From NCBI RefSeq assembly GCF_019112545.1, contig NW_025064902.1, positions 356,623 to 420,622 of the forward strand: 64,000 bases of DNA. The letters run 5' to 3'. This DNA is from Guyanagaster necrorhizus. Its lineage: Eukaryota; Basidiomycota; Agaricomycetes; Agaricales; Physalacriaceae. The notes under the pieces are model-generated. The model was not told the origin of the DNA, searched no databases, and saw only the letters and a list, made by a program, of their open reading frames with translations. Every line of letters starts with the position of its first letter. Positions within the stretch are counted from its first letter, which is position 1. Shown piece by piece: positions 1 to 11,674 of this stretch. Made by a program: the position numbers and the translations under genes.

Positions 1-1180
1 TTTGACGCTTAGTTCCTTGCTGTCGCAGCTACATTCGGTGAGCTTTTCCTTGTCTATAAGGACGAGAAAACAACTCAAGTTTATTACAGGCGTAGGAGTC
101 TGTAAGCCCCTCCGCTTCTGTAGTTATTGTGCAGCACTGACTCAAGGATGACGTTTCAGATGTCACATACGCTGCGTAAGCACTCTGAAAACCATCGCTG
201 TTTCCTTCGTTGATTACATCGTCAGATACACCCTGAGAAGCTTTGTGAACATCCCGGACATGACGGTAGGCCTTTGGCTCTTGATTCGGACAGGTGCAAG
301 GATCTCATCCTGATAGGTATCCATATATACGAATTTCTCCACCATCTCTGTTGCCGATTTCGTCATCGCCGGTGCGATGTGCTTTTATCTGCACAAGGGC
401 AGGTCGATGACCAGCATCTCCAGGTGCATATTTCGCAGTCATAGTAAAGTATATCTATCTGCTCATAGACTAACGGGACTTCTTAGTACTACTAAGATAA
501 TTGTGAGATTAATGCGGCTCGCAGTGATATCTGGACTGGTGACGAGGTATGGATCTCAAGTATGCAATGTGTTGCAAACTAATCATCAGTGGACTTAGCT
601 TATGCTCCCTTTTTACTCTCATTGCAGTGATTACTCTTGTTCAGTATTCAATCTTCCCAAATCTGATCCCAGTTTACAGTACATTGCCTGGCCTGAATCT
701 CTCATTTTTGAAGCAATCAACTTTGTTTTGCCAAGGCGTTAGTATATACATCTTCTTCACCAGCTTCAAAAAACTGAAGTGTCACCAATAGTGTATATAA
801 ACTCTCTACTTGCCATGCAAGTCTAGCCTTACCACCCTTTTGTTTGCTAACTCTTTTCCCAGGCTCAATTCACGCAGGAGTTCGATGTGGTCTGTTGAAA
901 AAGGACATCACGTTAACAAAAAGATAATGAGATTTGCTACCCCTGTCGCTGGAAGTGGGACTGCTGATTCTGGAGAGACAGTATGTACAATCTTTTTTGC
1001 GACCAAGACCAACTACCTGAAACTGTTGTTGAGGATATCACCATATCAGATCTCTCTGCAGCTGAAGCAGAGACAGTAAGTACAATGTGCATATTGACAT
1101 TTCATTTATCTGAACTTTTCTTTCAGAATAGCACATTGCCTCTCCCTGCAATGGAAGGAAATCGGTCATGGTTTGAGTAG
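1..1180 (+). CDS. DUF6534-type seven-helix membrane protein, 5'-truncated by window edge
   Basis: The window opens inside a gene paralogous to the one at 58989-61171. Recognisable pieces in order are the exon block FLAVAATFG at the start, ADFVIAGAMCFYL near 350-400, RLAVISGLVTRY near 510-550, GLSLCSLFTLIAV near 590-630, and VYINSLLAM then LNSRRSSMW at 790-890. The IAG..C.YL and INSLLA-LNSR blocks are hallmarks of the DUF6534 family of agaricomycete integral membrane proteins of unknown function. The C-terminal tail is soluble and Thr/Ser/Glu-rich, interrupted by two short introns, ending at TAG 1180. The intron at 817-862 has a GC donor (gcaagt). The stretch around 640-790 aligns poorly and may be degenerate, so this copy could be decaying. 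Identification comes from the family pattern and from the three related copies at the other end of the window. Confidence 0.62.
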
Positions 1181-1587
1181 CATGGTAACATAGTTCACCC
1201 TATTTAGTTTAATTCTCTCTCTTTCTGTCCAAATATGACTAGTTTGTAATTAGACGTTGATCCAGATGCTAGTGCTTTCCACTAGAAGATGCTTGCAGCA
1301 CAAGCACGAGTGAGGGTTCACTCCCCTGCTGCTTCTGTGATAAGCTGACGATGGTGTCCTAGGCAAAACACATTCGGAATAATCCATAGCAGTCAGTTGC
1401 GGAGGTGCCAGTGGAAAGAATATTCATTCCCCTACGAAACAATAATAACTTCTATTCATCATTTAATTAACTGTGGCAGACTGTGAGAATATCGAGACAA
1501 GGAAAGTATTGCCTTCAAATTGTAGAAATTGTACCATAACCAATGTCTTGCATTTTGGCTGACTCTTTTATTTGTCAATCACCATAT
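1181..1587. other. Intergenic, nothing recognised
   Basis: AT-rich spacer between the convergent DUF6534-type gene and the RlpA-like gene. I see no coding potential or repeat structure here. Confidence 0.5.
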
Positions 1588-2055
1588 CTACTCATAGGAC
1601 CAAGTAACTTCGATAACCCCCATATCAAGTGTGCCAAGCTGGGTAAATGCACCACTGGAGAGGTCAATGTGGCTGTCCCCGCAGTCGGGGCATAGGTCAA
1701 CCACGACGGCATCCACCCAGAGGCCGTTGTCTGAGTCTGTAGTCATTTAGACCAAATACTTAAGAAATAACATTGAAGGACATACTGATGACACCAATGT
1801 GTCTCCAGCAATTGGCACCATCGGCATAAAGGCTGGGAGGAAGAGCCACGACCAGGACGGAATTCTGGCTAGGTGCACCGCAAGCACCGTACCGGCTGTC
1901 AGGCTCATACCAAGTAGCTACAAGACAAAAATGGTGAATATACGGTTGAACGAACAACAACTTGGCTCCTTACCAGTTCCGTACCATACTTGAGCACTAG
2001 CAGTGGAAGCACATAGCGAAAAGACGGTAAATACCACTTGTCTGAGAGAGAACAT
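1588..2055 (-). CDS. Small secreted RlpA-like / expansin-like double-psi beta-barrel protein
   Basis: Three exons (2055-1974, 1917-1786, 1736-1588) splice into exactly 363 nt, giving 120 residues. Residues 1-22 form a signal peptide (MFSLRQVVFTVFSLC then ASTASA). The mature part has the RlpA/barwin-like double-psi beta-barrel pattern: GTATWY near residue 27, GACG near 38, a VVALPPSLY strand, GANCWRHIGV, then VVVDLCPDCG near 85 and DLSSGAFTQLGTLDMGVIEVTW at the end. The Asp in VVVDLCPDCG and the Asp of DLS are the conserved polar positions of the family. Fungal members are extracellular and are proposed to bind or loosen cell-wall polysaccharides or act on plant cell walls. Length, introns and motifs are intact, so it looks functional. 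The biochemical activity is inferred only. Confidence 0.88.
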
Positions 2056-3144
2056 GACTTTCCGATGTTCGAGTGACTGTGTAATTAGTCACTGGAAGAG
2101 ATGACACGTACACCAGATGAGACCTTTTATGCGTTTTCCACTTTCGCCAGGGCCCAACGTATTCGTCATTGATCCAGGAAGCCCCAGAAGGACGTGCTTG
2201 TATACGTCCACCCTACATATTTCTTTCGTGTCCCTGCATATTGTGACTTATTAAGGGAAGAAGGAAGAGATAGACGCGTCAGGTCCAGGAGCCCACACGG
2301 TGCAGTGCACTCGATGCCCACGTACAGACCACCAGCGTGCGCGTTGTGGCAGACAATACAGGCATGTGTTTATCCTATGCCCTGACTCGGCAAGAGGACA
2401 TCCACGACGGATCACCATCATCACAGTAACGTCTTTGTTCCTCGTTCCTTGGTCTTCGGCATAGAAAACATATCAGCATATACACACGCAGGTACCATCA
2501 TGATGGCACACGTACATGAGCCCTTGAAGATGTCCCTACGCTGGACTGGTAGCTTTCTAAGAGAAGAGACCGTTGAACCAGAAGGCTGTTTCGATACGAT
2601 GCTCCGACAACGACGGAGAGGGAAGACCTGGTAGGGATTTCGAGTTGACTTCCGCAAGAAATTACGTAGACGAATAATTGTGCCGGAAGCTACATATCGG
2701 TGGGACCTCATCAGAAGAAACCTCTATCGACGTACGTCACGATAGACAAGTCTCCTAGAAAAGGCTTGTCAGAATTTTTAGGGCATTTCGAACCTGCGGT
2801 GGTGCAATGGGATGAACGTTCTTGCCCGAATCGATTGATCGCTCAGCACGGTGAGCAGCTTCCCCCAAGGAAAATACGGTAGTTGCAAATAGACAAATAA
2901 AACCGAAATTACGGTGACTTGTAATTTCGGAGGTTTGGATGGAGTTTTCGGTGCTAGGGATCGAATAACACGGCATGGAATCGATGTTTCCGTCCCTTCT
3001 GATGGATGGTCAACCATGACCCGGGTTGGCGCCCGGCCATAATGACTTGCTTCTGCATCCTAACTGCCGTAAGGTTCAAAGCGTCAGTTACCACTTCGAA
3101 AGGCCAAAGGTCAGTGATTTCACTTGCATTAACTGCTTATATTC
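2056..3144. other. Degenerate intergenic stretch, no gene recognised
   Basis: Only short unrelated open stretches on both strands. A few blocks near 2740-2770 resemble sequence near 4960-4990 (aagtctcct.gaaaag), showing that the duplication described for the dead mS29 fragment reaches into this region. No protein family could be assigned. Confidence 0.4.
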
Positions 3145-3480
3145 ACGGTGGCCACCAATGCTACCCTTATGAAAGACCAAACAGTATACATTTGCTTCGA
3201 TAGATCACGGGATAGCCATCTGGGCGAATGGTCGACGCTTATCAATAACCAACGGCAGCCCTTCCAAGATCCCGACAAGGCCCCCTTCTAGTTAAATTCC
3301 TTGGAGTGCCCACCGGGTTCAGTGTACTTTGGGAGGAACAGCTCGTCAGTCGCAGCTGCGAAAAAAAAGCACCATCAGTAAGAAAATTCCCATGCATGGG
3401 AACACAACAGACCTGGCGATTGGGCTTTCTCCGGCACCCAGATCTCAAACGGCGATGCAGCTTCAGTGGGCGTAAGGCCT
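3145..3480 (-). pseudogene. Dead partial copy of the mS29 3' end
   Basis: This stretch matches the last two coding exons, the last intron and the 3' flank of the intact mS29 gene at 5079-6896. Shared landmarks are LTPTEAA, FEIW, the intron, ATDELFL.KYTE, and LVIDKRRPFAQM near the stop. The copy carries an in-frame stop (the codon after KEFN) and substitutions such as EIWV for EIWM. It lies about 1.9 kb beyond the intact gene in the same orientation, so it is a direct segmental duplicate that decayed. Upstream it is joined directly to a P-type ATPase relic rather than to mS29 exons. Confidence 0.75.
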
Positions 3481-3481
3481 T

Positions 3482-4235
3482 GCGTAGATTCCCAATAGGT
3501 GTCCATACTGAATTCCGATGATGATGACTGAAAAGAAGTCTGAGAGCAGCATCAAATCCGCGGCCTCCATAGCGTCTTCGGAACCTCCAGCGATGGCTAC
3601 CCCACTGGAGAATCATTGACCGCACGGACATGACCAAACGTAGAGTAGCTTTTGGATCATTGGGTCTTACCCCCATCGCCCATCACCGGACGTCCTGCTT
3701 GCAGTTTTTTCATACTTGGAAGTTTCTGCTAGGAAGTTGTTCGGGCGAAACAGATCTCATCGAAAGCGTTTCCACTGTGACTTGATCATGTCGATGAGGT
3801 CAAAACTGCTTAGGACAAGACTTCGCATTGCCGGGACTGATCGTCTATCAATTTCGGGCTCGTGCTCAGCCATTGACTCCGAAGAAGCGTGTGGGAAGTC
3901 TTCAACATGCTTCACTACGTCGTGATAATTTCCATATGCTGAGCGATGGCGGCAGCGGTAGAGAAGAAATCACCCTCGAGATTGGATTTAGTAAACGAAA
4001 CGGCTACGATGCGAAAACGGACCTGTAACCCATTGCAAAACGAACGCATGCCCGGTGCGCTATGACAACCGTGTTCTTGACATCATCTCTTGGGAGGATC
4101 TATCAATGCTATAAAACCTACCACCGTCAGGTCAGAGTTGAGGCCAAGAATATTTGATCCTCCAAGAGGGAAAGACCCGGATTCGACAAAAAAGTCTGTC
4201 AGAAGCTTGGCACCATGAATGATCTCCTTCGCTGT
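3482..4235 (-). pseudogene. Relic of a P-type cation ATPase (Na+/K+-type, class IIC-like)
   Basis: On the minus strand broken frames line up with the cytoplasmic P and hinge regions of a P-type ATPase. From 4225 down: GLNSDLTVVGFIALIDPPKR, then STAAAIAQHMEIIT (family TAxAIAxxxGII), then AMRSLVLSSFDLIDM, and finally GVAIAGGSEDAMEAADLML with LLSDFFS near 3604-3527 (family GIAMG-GSD-A-EAADMVLL). Frame changes and stops separate these blocks, and the invariant MTGDGVND motif is scrambled to a MGDGGK-like remnant. No membrane segments remain. It is clearly non-functional. The assignment to the Na+/K+ subclass rests on the short blocks only. Confidence 0.6.
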
Positions 4236-5078
4236 GAGGAGAACAAAGTTGGCCGTTTGACGCTAATTGCTCTTATATTGCCGACAAAAGGTCTCCTCGG
4301 GCCTCGTCAATTAAGTCAGTCGATGCCTTCGAATCCATTATGTGGCTCCACCCGTGTGATATTACCTCAGGGGCCTATGGCGTTTTAGACACCCCGACAA
4401 CGATGAGAACCGGACTAGACTTGCTCCTTCGACCAATGAAACATGATACGTTAAAATAGCCATTGGAAAATATGGACATTGATGTGATCAGTTTCTCTTG
4501 GGGGAAGCGCTGGTAGTAGTTTTACGGCAAACTTGTTCTCTATACAGATCATCAAAATCGACACGGTTATCAAGGAGAGGCGCATACCGGAGTTGAAGGA
4601 AAGCTTCGCATTGTTCTCGATACTCTCTGAAATCAGTATCTAAACGTACTCCGTGTCAGTAGAAAGGTTAACGTCATATCCAAGATGCATAGTCCTAGCA
4701 TCCACCGTGAAGCTCCCGAATCTCCACAGGTAACTCGACATCTGTATTGTCGAAAGGTGTGCCGTTACGATTGTGGCCAAAACACCTCTGTACCCGGCGG
4801 TCCCATGACTAACTGCAGCCACTCTTGCTTCCGAGATGGTCATAAGCTCGTCCCCGACAGCGGAAATGAACAATGAATTATCCTCCAGACACTGACCGTC
4901 ATCCGTACCTATAAACGACTACGTAAGACAGTTTGCCCCTCTACTGACCTTAACGACGTTAGGATGGACAAGTCTCCTTGAAAAGACAGTGCAACGGAAA
5001 GGTGGTTTGAGGGAAGCGCTTGTGGCCGCCAAATGTACGCTTATGAAGGACAAAACAGTATAAATTTACTTCGATAAA
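4236..5078. other. Decayed intergenic DNA
   Basis: No intact gene. Minus-strand fragments near 4640-4870 may be more of the ATPase relic but cannot be aligned with confidence. Sequence at 4960-5078 is the 3' flank of mS29 and has its diverged duplicate near 3100-3200. Confidence 0.4.
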
Positions 5079-6896
5079 TCACGGTATAGTCATCTGGGCG
5101 AACGGTCGACGTTTGTCAATAACCAACGGTGGGCCTTCCAAGGTCCCAAGCAGTCCCTTCCAGATGAACTCCCTGGGGTTACCACCTGATTCTGTGTACT
5201 TTGCGAGGAACAGCTCGTCAGTCGCGGCTGCGAAAAAGAACACGATCAGCAGGACAATTCCGATGCACGGGAACGGAACACGACGAACCTGGCGCTAGGG
5301 CTTTTTCCGACATCCAGATCTCGAACAGCGATGCGGCTTCAGTGGGCGTAAGGCCGTCCGGCAGTTGTAATGGAAGAAGACCCGAAGCATACTTTCGGAG
5401 AGGACGGGACTGCTTGTCGTAAGGACTCGAGGCCCGGTCATTGAAGATGTCCAGTTCTAGACGAAGATCCTCTGAAAGAGGATACTGGGTGTCAGTGGAC
5501 ATTATAGCTCCCACAACAGCTCCCCTGGCCTAGAAAAGAGTCAGCTACGAGTAGGAGTGATGAAGATGAAGAAGATGATGACATACAAATGTTCGCCTGC
5601 CTGATGCGTACTCCATGATAAGTCGGGGCATCGAAAGGTGATAAGAACGGATGGACGCGAAATGAGGATCTCGATAGGCGGTGCGGCAGTAAAGCGCCTG
5701 GAAGCCATCAACAGCCAACAAGACAGGATGTTGCTTTTGCTCCCCTAGCTCGGAGAAGAGCTCGTCGAGAATGGCTGGTGCTATGGCTTTATCGGCGAGG
5801 CCGACCTCGATAAGCGTGGTTAACGGGGAACCAGCTTCAACCTTGACTTTCTCAAACGCGTGGGTTTTCTGTGTCGGAATGGATTCCAGACGAGATCTGT
5901 TCACAATGAGAATACGCCGGAGGGTTTGATGTGCATAATTGGGCTGCACGTATGTTTGTGTCCGGAGGTCATAAGTATGCAGAGTCGTTGAGTTCACAGT
6001 GCTGGCAGCTTTAAAAAAAATTAGCCAGCGAAGCAATGAAACTTTGGAGCAGGCCAACCTCTAGGCACGTATATGACTACCCAATCCTGCGCGTGGCAAT
6101 ATTGGACAGACTGAATCAGAAGGACACTCTTCCCGGTCCCCGCTCGACCGGCTGGGAGGTATGTTAGATTGATGACGCGGTTTGGACAGTGACCTACTGA
6201 TGACGATTCTATGCCGTTCGCTCCCTTCATGCTGGGCGTGTCCGTTGAGTATACGCACCATGTCAACCGTCGATTGTCGTATTATTGAACAAGGACGAGA
6301 CAGTATTCGGTGCTGGAAGCACATGAGAGTGTGCTAGAATTCTGAGAAAAAGGGAACGAACCTCGAGGAGCGTTGGCTTGGGCGACCCATAATACCGCAC
6401 TGGGTCATTTTCCGTAGGTACAAACAAGGTAGCTTGGCCAATCATGTCCTCTCGTATCATATCTGGTCCGAAGGGAGGGTAATCAAGCGCTGGTCGACTG
6501 CTAGTCTCAAAGAGCTCGTGCTGAAGTTTCGACTCTGGCATTGGCCGGAATATCTGGCGGAGGGAGTTAGCCGTAGCACACCACAGTACGACAGATACGC
6601 ACTCCATGACGGTGGTCCCTGCGAAAAAGTTTGCCCTTGTCCTTTGGTCCTTTCAGCTTCCATGACGCCGTACCTCCTACGATACTTGGGTGAGTTTTGG
6701 CTTAAGGCAGTCACAATGATACTGACTTGCTTGTGGGACCGAGGGAACGTCCGCGTAGTGTCGTGACTGCATAAGCGCAACTCCATGATTGATGAAAGGT
6801 CGATATGCGGAGTACGATGTCCCTGTGCGAGCCAATATCGCCTACAAATAATGAGGCAGAGAACAACGGCGAAGGACACGAACATACTGGCGCCAT
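5079..6896 (-). CDS. mrps29: Mitochondrial small-subunit ribosomal protein mS29 (DAP3 family)
   Basis: This is the GTP-binding mS29/DAP3 subunit of the mitochondrial ribosome. The start MAPVCSCPS at 6896 gives a targeting-peptide-like N terminus. Exons joined by about eight short introns give VRYYGSPKPTLLE, RILSRPCSIIR, then the P-loop GRAGTGKSVLLIQS with QDWVVIYVPRA, NSTTLHTYD, QTLRRILIVN, PAILDELF, PVLLAVDGFQALY, RDPHFASIRSYHLSMPRLI, EYASG, RGAVVGA, LTPTEAA and a C-terminal LLGTLEGPPLVIDKRRP. The order and spacing match the family, and each frame change coincides with a GT-AG intron of 45-80 nt, so the gene looks intact. The stop is TGA at 5081-5079. It is divergent to CRM1. A broken duplicate of its 3' end lies at 3145-3480. 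Confidence 0.88.
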
Positions 6897-7180
6897 CTGC
6901 TCACCAAGACTGCTGCAAAAAGAAAGTAGGACTAATATTCCTTTCCCCTACAATATAGAGAAATATGGGTAAATATGTAGTCGACCTCACGGCCGGGAGG
7001 ACGTCGATGAATTCGGGACGATAAACTTCGGAAAGGCGTCGAAAACGGCCGACGGTCACAGCTCACGTGATTATGTCACCAAGGTTTGCTTTATTTGTCT
7101 GGACCCTCGAATGATTTGAAATTCTATAAATATACTCCACCAGCTGCTGTGCTGAACTTCCTTTTACCGTCGTCGATGCT
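6897..7180. promoter_or_regulatory. Shared divergent promoter of mS29 and CRM1, with TCACGTGA palindrome
   Basis: Only 284 bp separate the start codons of the two divergently transcribed housekeeping genes. A perfect 8-bp palindrome TCACGTGA at 7063-7070 is the preferred core of bHLH factors of the Cbf1/USF type. Use of this site for coordinate control is inference. Confidence 0.5.
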
Positions 7181-10100
7181 ATGGAGGTGCGATAATTTCT
7201 TCTTCACTGTAACATTGCTGATGATGAACTCACAGTCTGTTCTGGACTTTTCGCGGGACTTCGATGTCGCTTCTCTGGATAAGGTTGTCATGACCTTTTA
7301 CTCCGGCCAAGGCGAAGACGTGCGTACTGTGGTAATTTTCGTGTTGGGGGTTGAAGAGCATTTCAATTTGCAGGCAAAGATCGCTCAGAAAGTACTGACA
7401 CAATTTGAAGAGCACCCGGATGCATGGACTCGCGTACCCGAGATCTTAGAGACGGCGTCGTTCCCCCAGACGAAGGTGCGCCATCGATTTCGCTTCCTTT
7501 GTTTCTAGGCTCATTTGGTGTAGTTCATTGGACTTCAAATATTAGGGAAATTAGTATCGACGCGATGGAAGACGCTGCCAGAGGGACAACGGCAAGGTGC
7601 GTTTGACTAATCCTTCACCTGAAATCTACATTCATTTTGTTAGGGATACGGAATTTCATTATATCGGCAACGGTCAAGGTCACATCCGATGAGGCACTTC
7701 TACGACGAGAGAAATTATATGTCAACAAGCTCAACCTAGTGCTTATTCAGGTAAGCTTTGTCGGCCCGTTTTGAGCGCCATTAATGCCACCTAGGTTCTG
7801 AAACAAGAATGGCCCCATAATTGGCCCAACTTCATTCCTGAACTCGTCGAATCTTCGAAAACCAACCTCACGCTATGCGAGAACAACATGACTATCCTCA
7901 AGCTTCTTTCCGAAGAGGTCTTCGACTTTTCCGCCGAACAAATGACCCAGGCAAAGATCACCAGCCTCAAACAGCAGATGTGGAATGAATTTTCCGAAAT
8001 ATTCAAGCTATGCTCCGAAATTCTGACCGAAGCAAACAAGGTGTCACTCATTAAGGCCACACTCGAGACCCTATACAAGTTCCTAAACTGGATTGCGCTG
8101 GGGTATGTTTTCGAGACCCAGATCATCGAGCTGCTTATCAATCGCGTAAGTCATATCGTCAATCTGTAACAATTTTGATCTCATGGTCCAACAGTTCCTC
8201 GAGCCGCCGGACTCCCGTAATGTTACGCTCAGATGTCTTGCAGAGATCGCGCGTCTTCCTGCCCCGCAGTACAACGACCGCGTCATCTTTGTCTACACGT
8301 CGGTCATGGCTGCCGTAAGCCGTATGATCCCTATACATGCGAACATTGCAGAAGTGTACAAAAATGCCAGTCCATCCGACGAGGAACTTGTACTGAACTT
8401 GGCGCTCTTCCTCACCAATTTCTTTGGTGAGCACCTGGAGCTTGTCGAAAACGATACCCACAGAGAACTCCTTCTCAGCGGGCATGCATACCTCGTCAAG
8501 ATTTCTGCTGTGGAGGAAAGAGAGGTATTCAAGATCTGTGCAGAGTACTGGGCTAAACTGCTTTCGAATTTGTATAATGAGGTTACGGCGCTTCCTATAG
8601 GCAACCTGAGTCTGAGTCTCGCCGGTATACCGCACGTTCTAGGCGATCTCAAAATGCGGAAAGATATTTATGCCGAGATTCTTTCGAATTTACGCCTGGT
8701 TGTCATCGAGCGTATGGTCAAGCCGGAAGAGGTGAGTTAATCTTTACATGCCGTGCTCCTTCAGTTTAACTTGATTCCTTCCAGGTCCTCGTCGTCGAGA
8801 ACGATGAGGGTGAGATTGTTCGAGAACATCTTAAAGAAATCGACACCATAGTCCTTTACAAGTCCATGCGCGAGCTTCTCATCTACCTCACCCATTTAGA
8901 CGTGGTGGACACAGAGGCGATACTTACGCAGAAACTTGCTAAGCAAGTTGACGGGACTGAGTGGTCATGGCAGAACCTCAACACGCTTTGCTGGGCGATC
9001 GGCTCGATTTCTGGTGCCATGAGTAGGTATCGGTCACCTTCTATCTTCGCTCTATATTTATCAGCATTCTCAGATGAGGACACTGAAAAGCGATTCCTGG
9101 TAACGGTAATCAAGGATCTCCTAGGATTGGTCGAACAAAAAAGAGGCAAAGACAACAAGGCTGTCATCGCCTCGGACATCATGTACATTGTCGGGCAATA
9201 CCCCAGGTTTCTTAAAGCCCACTGGAAGTTCCTGAAGACTGTCGTGAACAAGCTGTTCGAGTTTATGCACGAGACGCACGAAGGTAACGTTCACTGTTCA
9301 TGTTTGCTTCTGTTTGCTGATTAAATACAGGTGTACAGGATATGGCTTGCGACACCTTCATCAAGATCGCACAGAAGTGTCGTCGACACTTCGTCATGCA
9401 GCAAGCGGGCGAGAAGGAGCCTTTTGTCAACGAGATTTTGCGATCATTAAATCGCATAACGGTCGATCTTTCGCCCCAGCAGGTAATGCAAAGTTTAACT
9501 ATCCTTCTTTTCGAGTAACATCGAACTCTTCGTTCAGGTGCATACATTTTATGAAGCTGTCGGGTATATGATTGCGGCGCAACCTAATAAGTTTCACCAA
9601 GAAAAGCTTCTGGCTGAGCTGATGGATCTACCCAACACTGCCGTGTGTGCCTCAAATGCTCCGTTCCTTCCATGTAGCTGACACTGATGCTTTGTAGTGG
9701 GATACGTTGATGGTCCAAGCAGCCCAAAGCGCCGACGTTCTTTCCAGCATGGACAACGTGAAGCTATTCTCTAATGTCCTCAAGTCAAACGTTTCGGCTT
9801 GTGTATCCGTGGGGCCATTTTTCCTTCCCCAGCTTGCTCGGATATTCGCGGATATGCTGGGACTTTACAAGGCCGTAAGCGGGATCATCAGCGAGACCGT
9901 TGCTAGAGAAGGTACGCAAGTGTGCTCTTCTTTTTTGTAACTACAGAATGACCTATCGCGCCGTTTAGGTTCCATCGCCAGCAAGAAGACCCATATTCGT
10001 CACCTCCGTACGGTGAAGAAGGATATCTTGAAATTGATGGAAACATATATCCAGCGAGCTGATGACCTCCAGTCGGTCAATAATTCCTTCATCCCGCCCT

Positions 10101-11138
10101 TGTTGGATGCGATCTTGGGCGATTACAATCGGAATGTACCAATTGCTCGCGATTCAGAGGTGTTGAATTTGATGACTGTCGTAACTAATCGCCTCGGGGT
10201 GCGGAACAGCCTCTATCCATCCTCGAATAATGCTAACTTTGGAGTCCAGCAACTATTGACCCCGCAAGTGATACCGATTTTCGACGCCGTGTTTGAATCA
10301 ACACTGGCTATGATAACTACCGATTTTACGGAGTTCCCGGAACATCGCCTATGGTTCTTCAGGCTTCTCGAGGCCATCAACAGAAACTGCTTCCCCGGTA
10401 AGGTTTTGCCGTAACTATGGTAATATCGATTGACCGACATTTCCGAAGCTCTTCTTCAGTTGCAACCGGACCAGTTCAAGATGTTCATGAACAGTGTATT
10501 TTGGGCTATCAAACATACCATGCGTGATATCGCAGATGTCGGCCTAGGCAGTACGTAATTTCATTTAGTTCATTTTTCGCCACGACAACTGACGTTCTGC
10601 CCCAGTGCTCAGCGAGCTGATTACGAAGTTCTCCCAATCCCCACCTGAAGTCGCGGGGCCCTTCTTCCAGCAATACTTCACCACGATCATGCAAGAGATA
10701 TTCTTCGTACTCACCGATTCGGAGCATAAGAGCGGGTTCACCGCGCAGGTGGCGATCCTGGCGAAGCTCTTCCTGTTTGCCAATACAGTGCTGGAGAATG
10801 TACCTCTGTTCGAGGCCGAACGAATTGATAGAACGAACAGGATTCTGCTGCAGCAATACCTGGCTAATCTGCTTGGAAGCGCGTTCCCACATATGCAGAA
10901 GACACAGATTATCGAATTCGTTGGCGGATTGAACGAGTTTTATAGCGACGGAACCAAGTTTAGAGGGGCTGTGAGGGATTTCCTCATTCAACTAAAGGAG
11001 TTCTCTGGGGATGAGCTGTATATGGATGAGAAAGAGGCGGAGGCGCTAAAGAAGGCGGAGAAAGAGAGGCAAGTTGCAATGAGTATACCTGGGATGTTAA
11101 AACCATCACAGCTGGAAGAGAAGGAGGAGAATATATAG
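7181..11138 (+). CDS. crm1: Exportin-1 (CRM1/XPO1), nuclear export receptor
   Basis: This is the karyopherin-beta receptor that carries leucine-rich NES cargo and RanGTP out of the nucleus. It has many short introns. Exon 1 is just ATG GAG, followed after an intron by [10 protein letters not shown]. Later landmarks are [161 protein letters not shown]-like, and [11 protein letters not shown] near the end. The C terminus is [14 protein letters not shown], slightly different from the animal tail. The HEAT-repeat protein is about 1,070 residues, normal for the family, with no break seen. Codon 9130-9132 encodes Val where leptomycin-sensitive orthologs have Cys ([10 protein letters not shown]). 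Confidence 0.95.
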
Positions 11139-11674
11139 ATGTTGAAGGGTGACGCGGTATCTAAGTTCCTTGCTTTGCTCTTGCTATCATCTGTAATATG
11201 TATCTTTCATCTTTTACCAATGTATCCTGAATTAAGCTATGTATGACCGAATTAGTATGTACAGTGGCTCCTAGCCGTGCAAGCCCGCAGCGGATCATAA
11301 TATGCTATTCTATGTACGTGCATTTATTCACTTAGGGTCAGAAGTCTTTCATTTTACTCGACGCCTTCCAAAGCTACAACACCATCCTCCAAGACTCAAA
11401 ACTTTCGGACCAGGACACAAAGATTTGATATCGACCCGTACGGAAGCTACCACCGCCACTAACATCATCATACGCCACGGCAAGTACAACTTGGCCAAAC
11501 TGGACGCTACTTATTTTAGAGAATGATATTAGAACAGGGGATAATATCCATTGTCTGTACATTAAACATTCGGCAGCAAGTAACCGGGGGTGCATGGTAT
11601 TGTACAGGTAGCAATGCAATGATTCATATATTGACCGTGATGAGACTCGCAGTGACATATGCCTTAAAAGAATC
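11139..11674. other. Intergenic between convergent genes
   Basis: 3' flanks of CRM1 (plus) and the gene below (minus). No coding potential recognised. It presumably contains both 3' ends. Confidence 0.5.
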
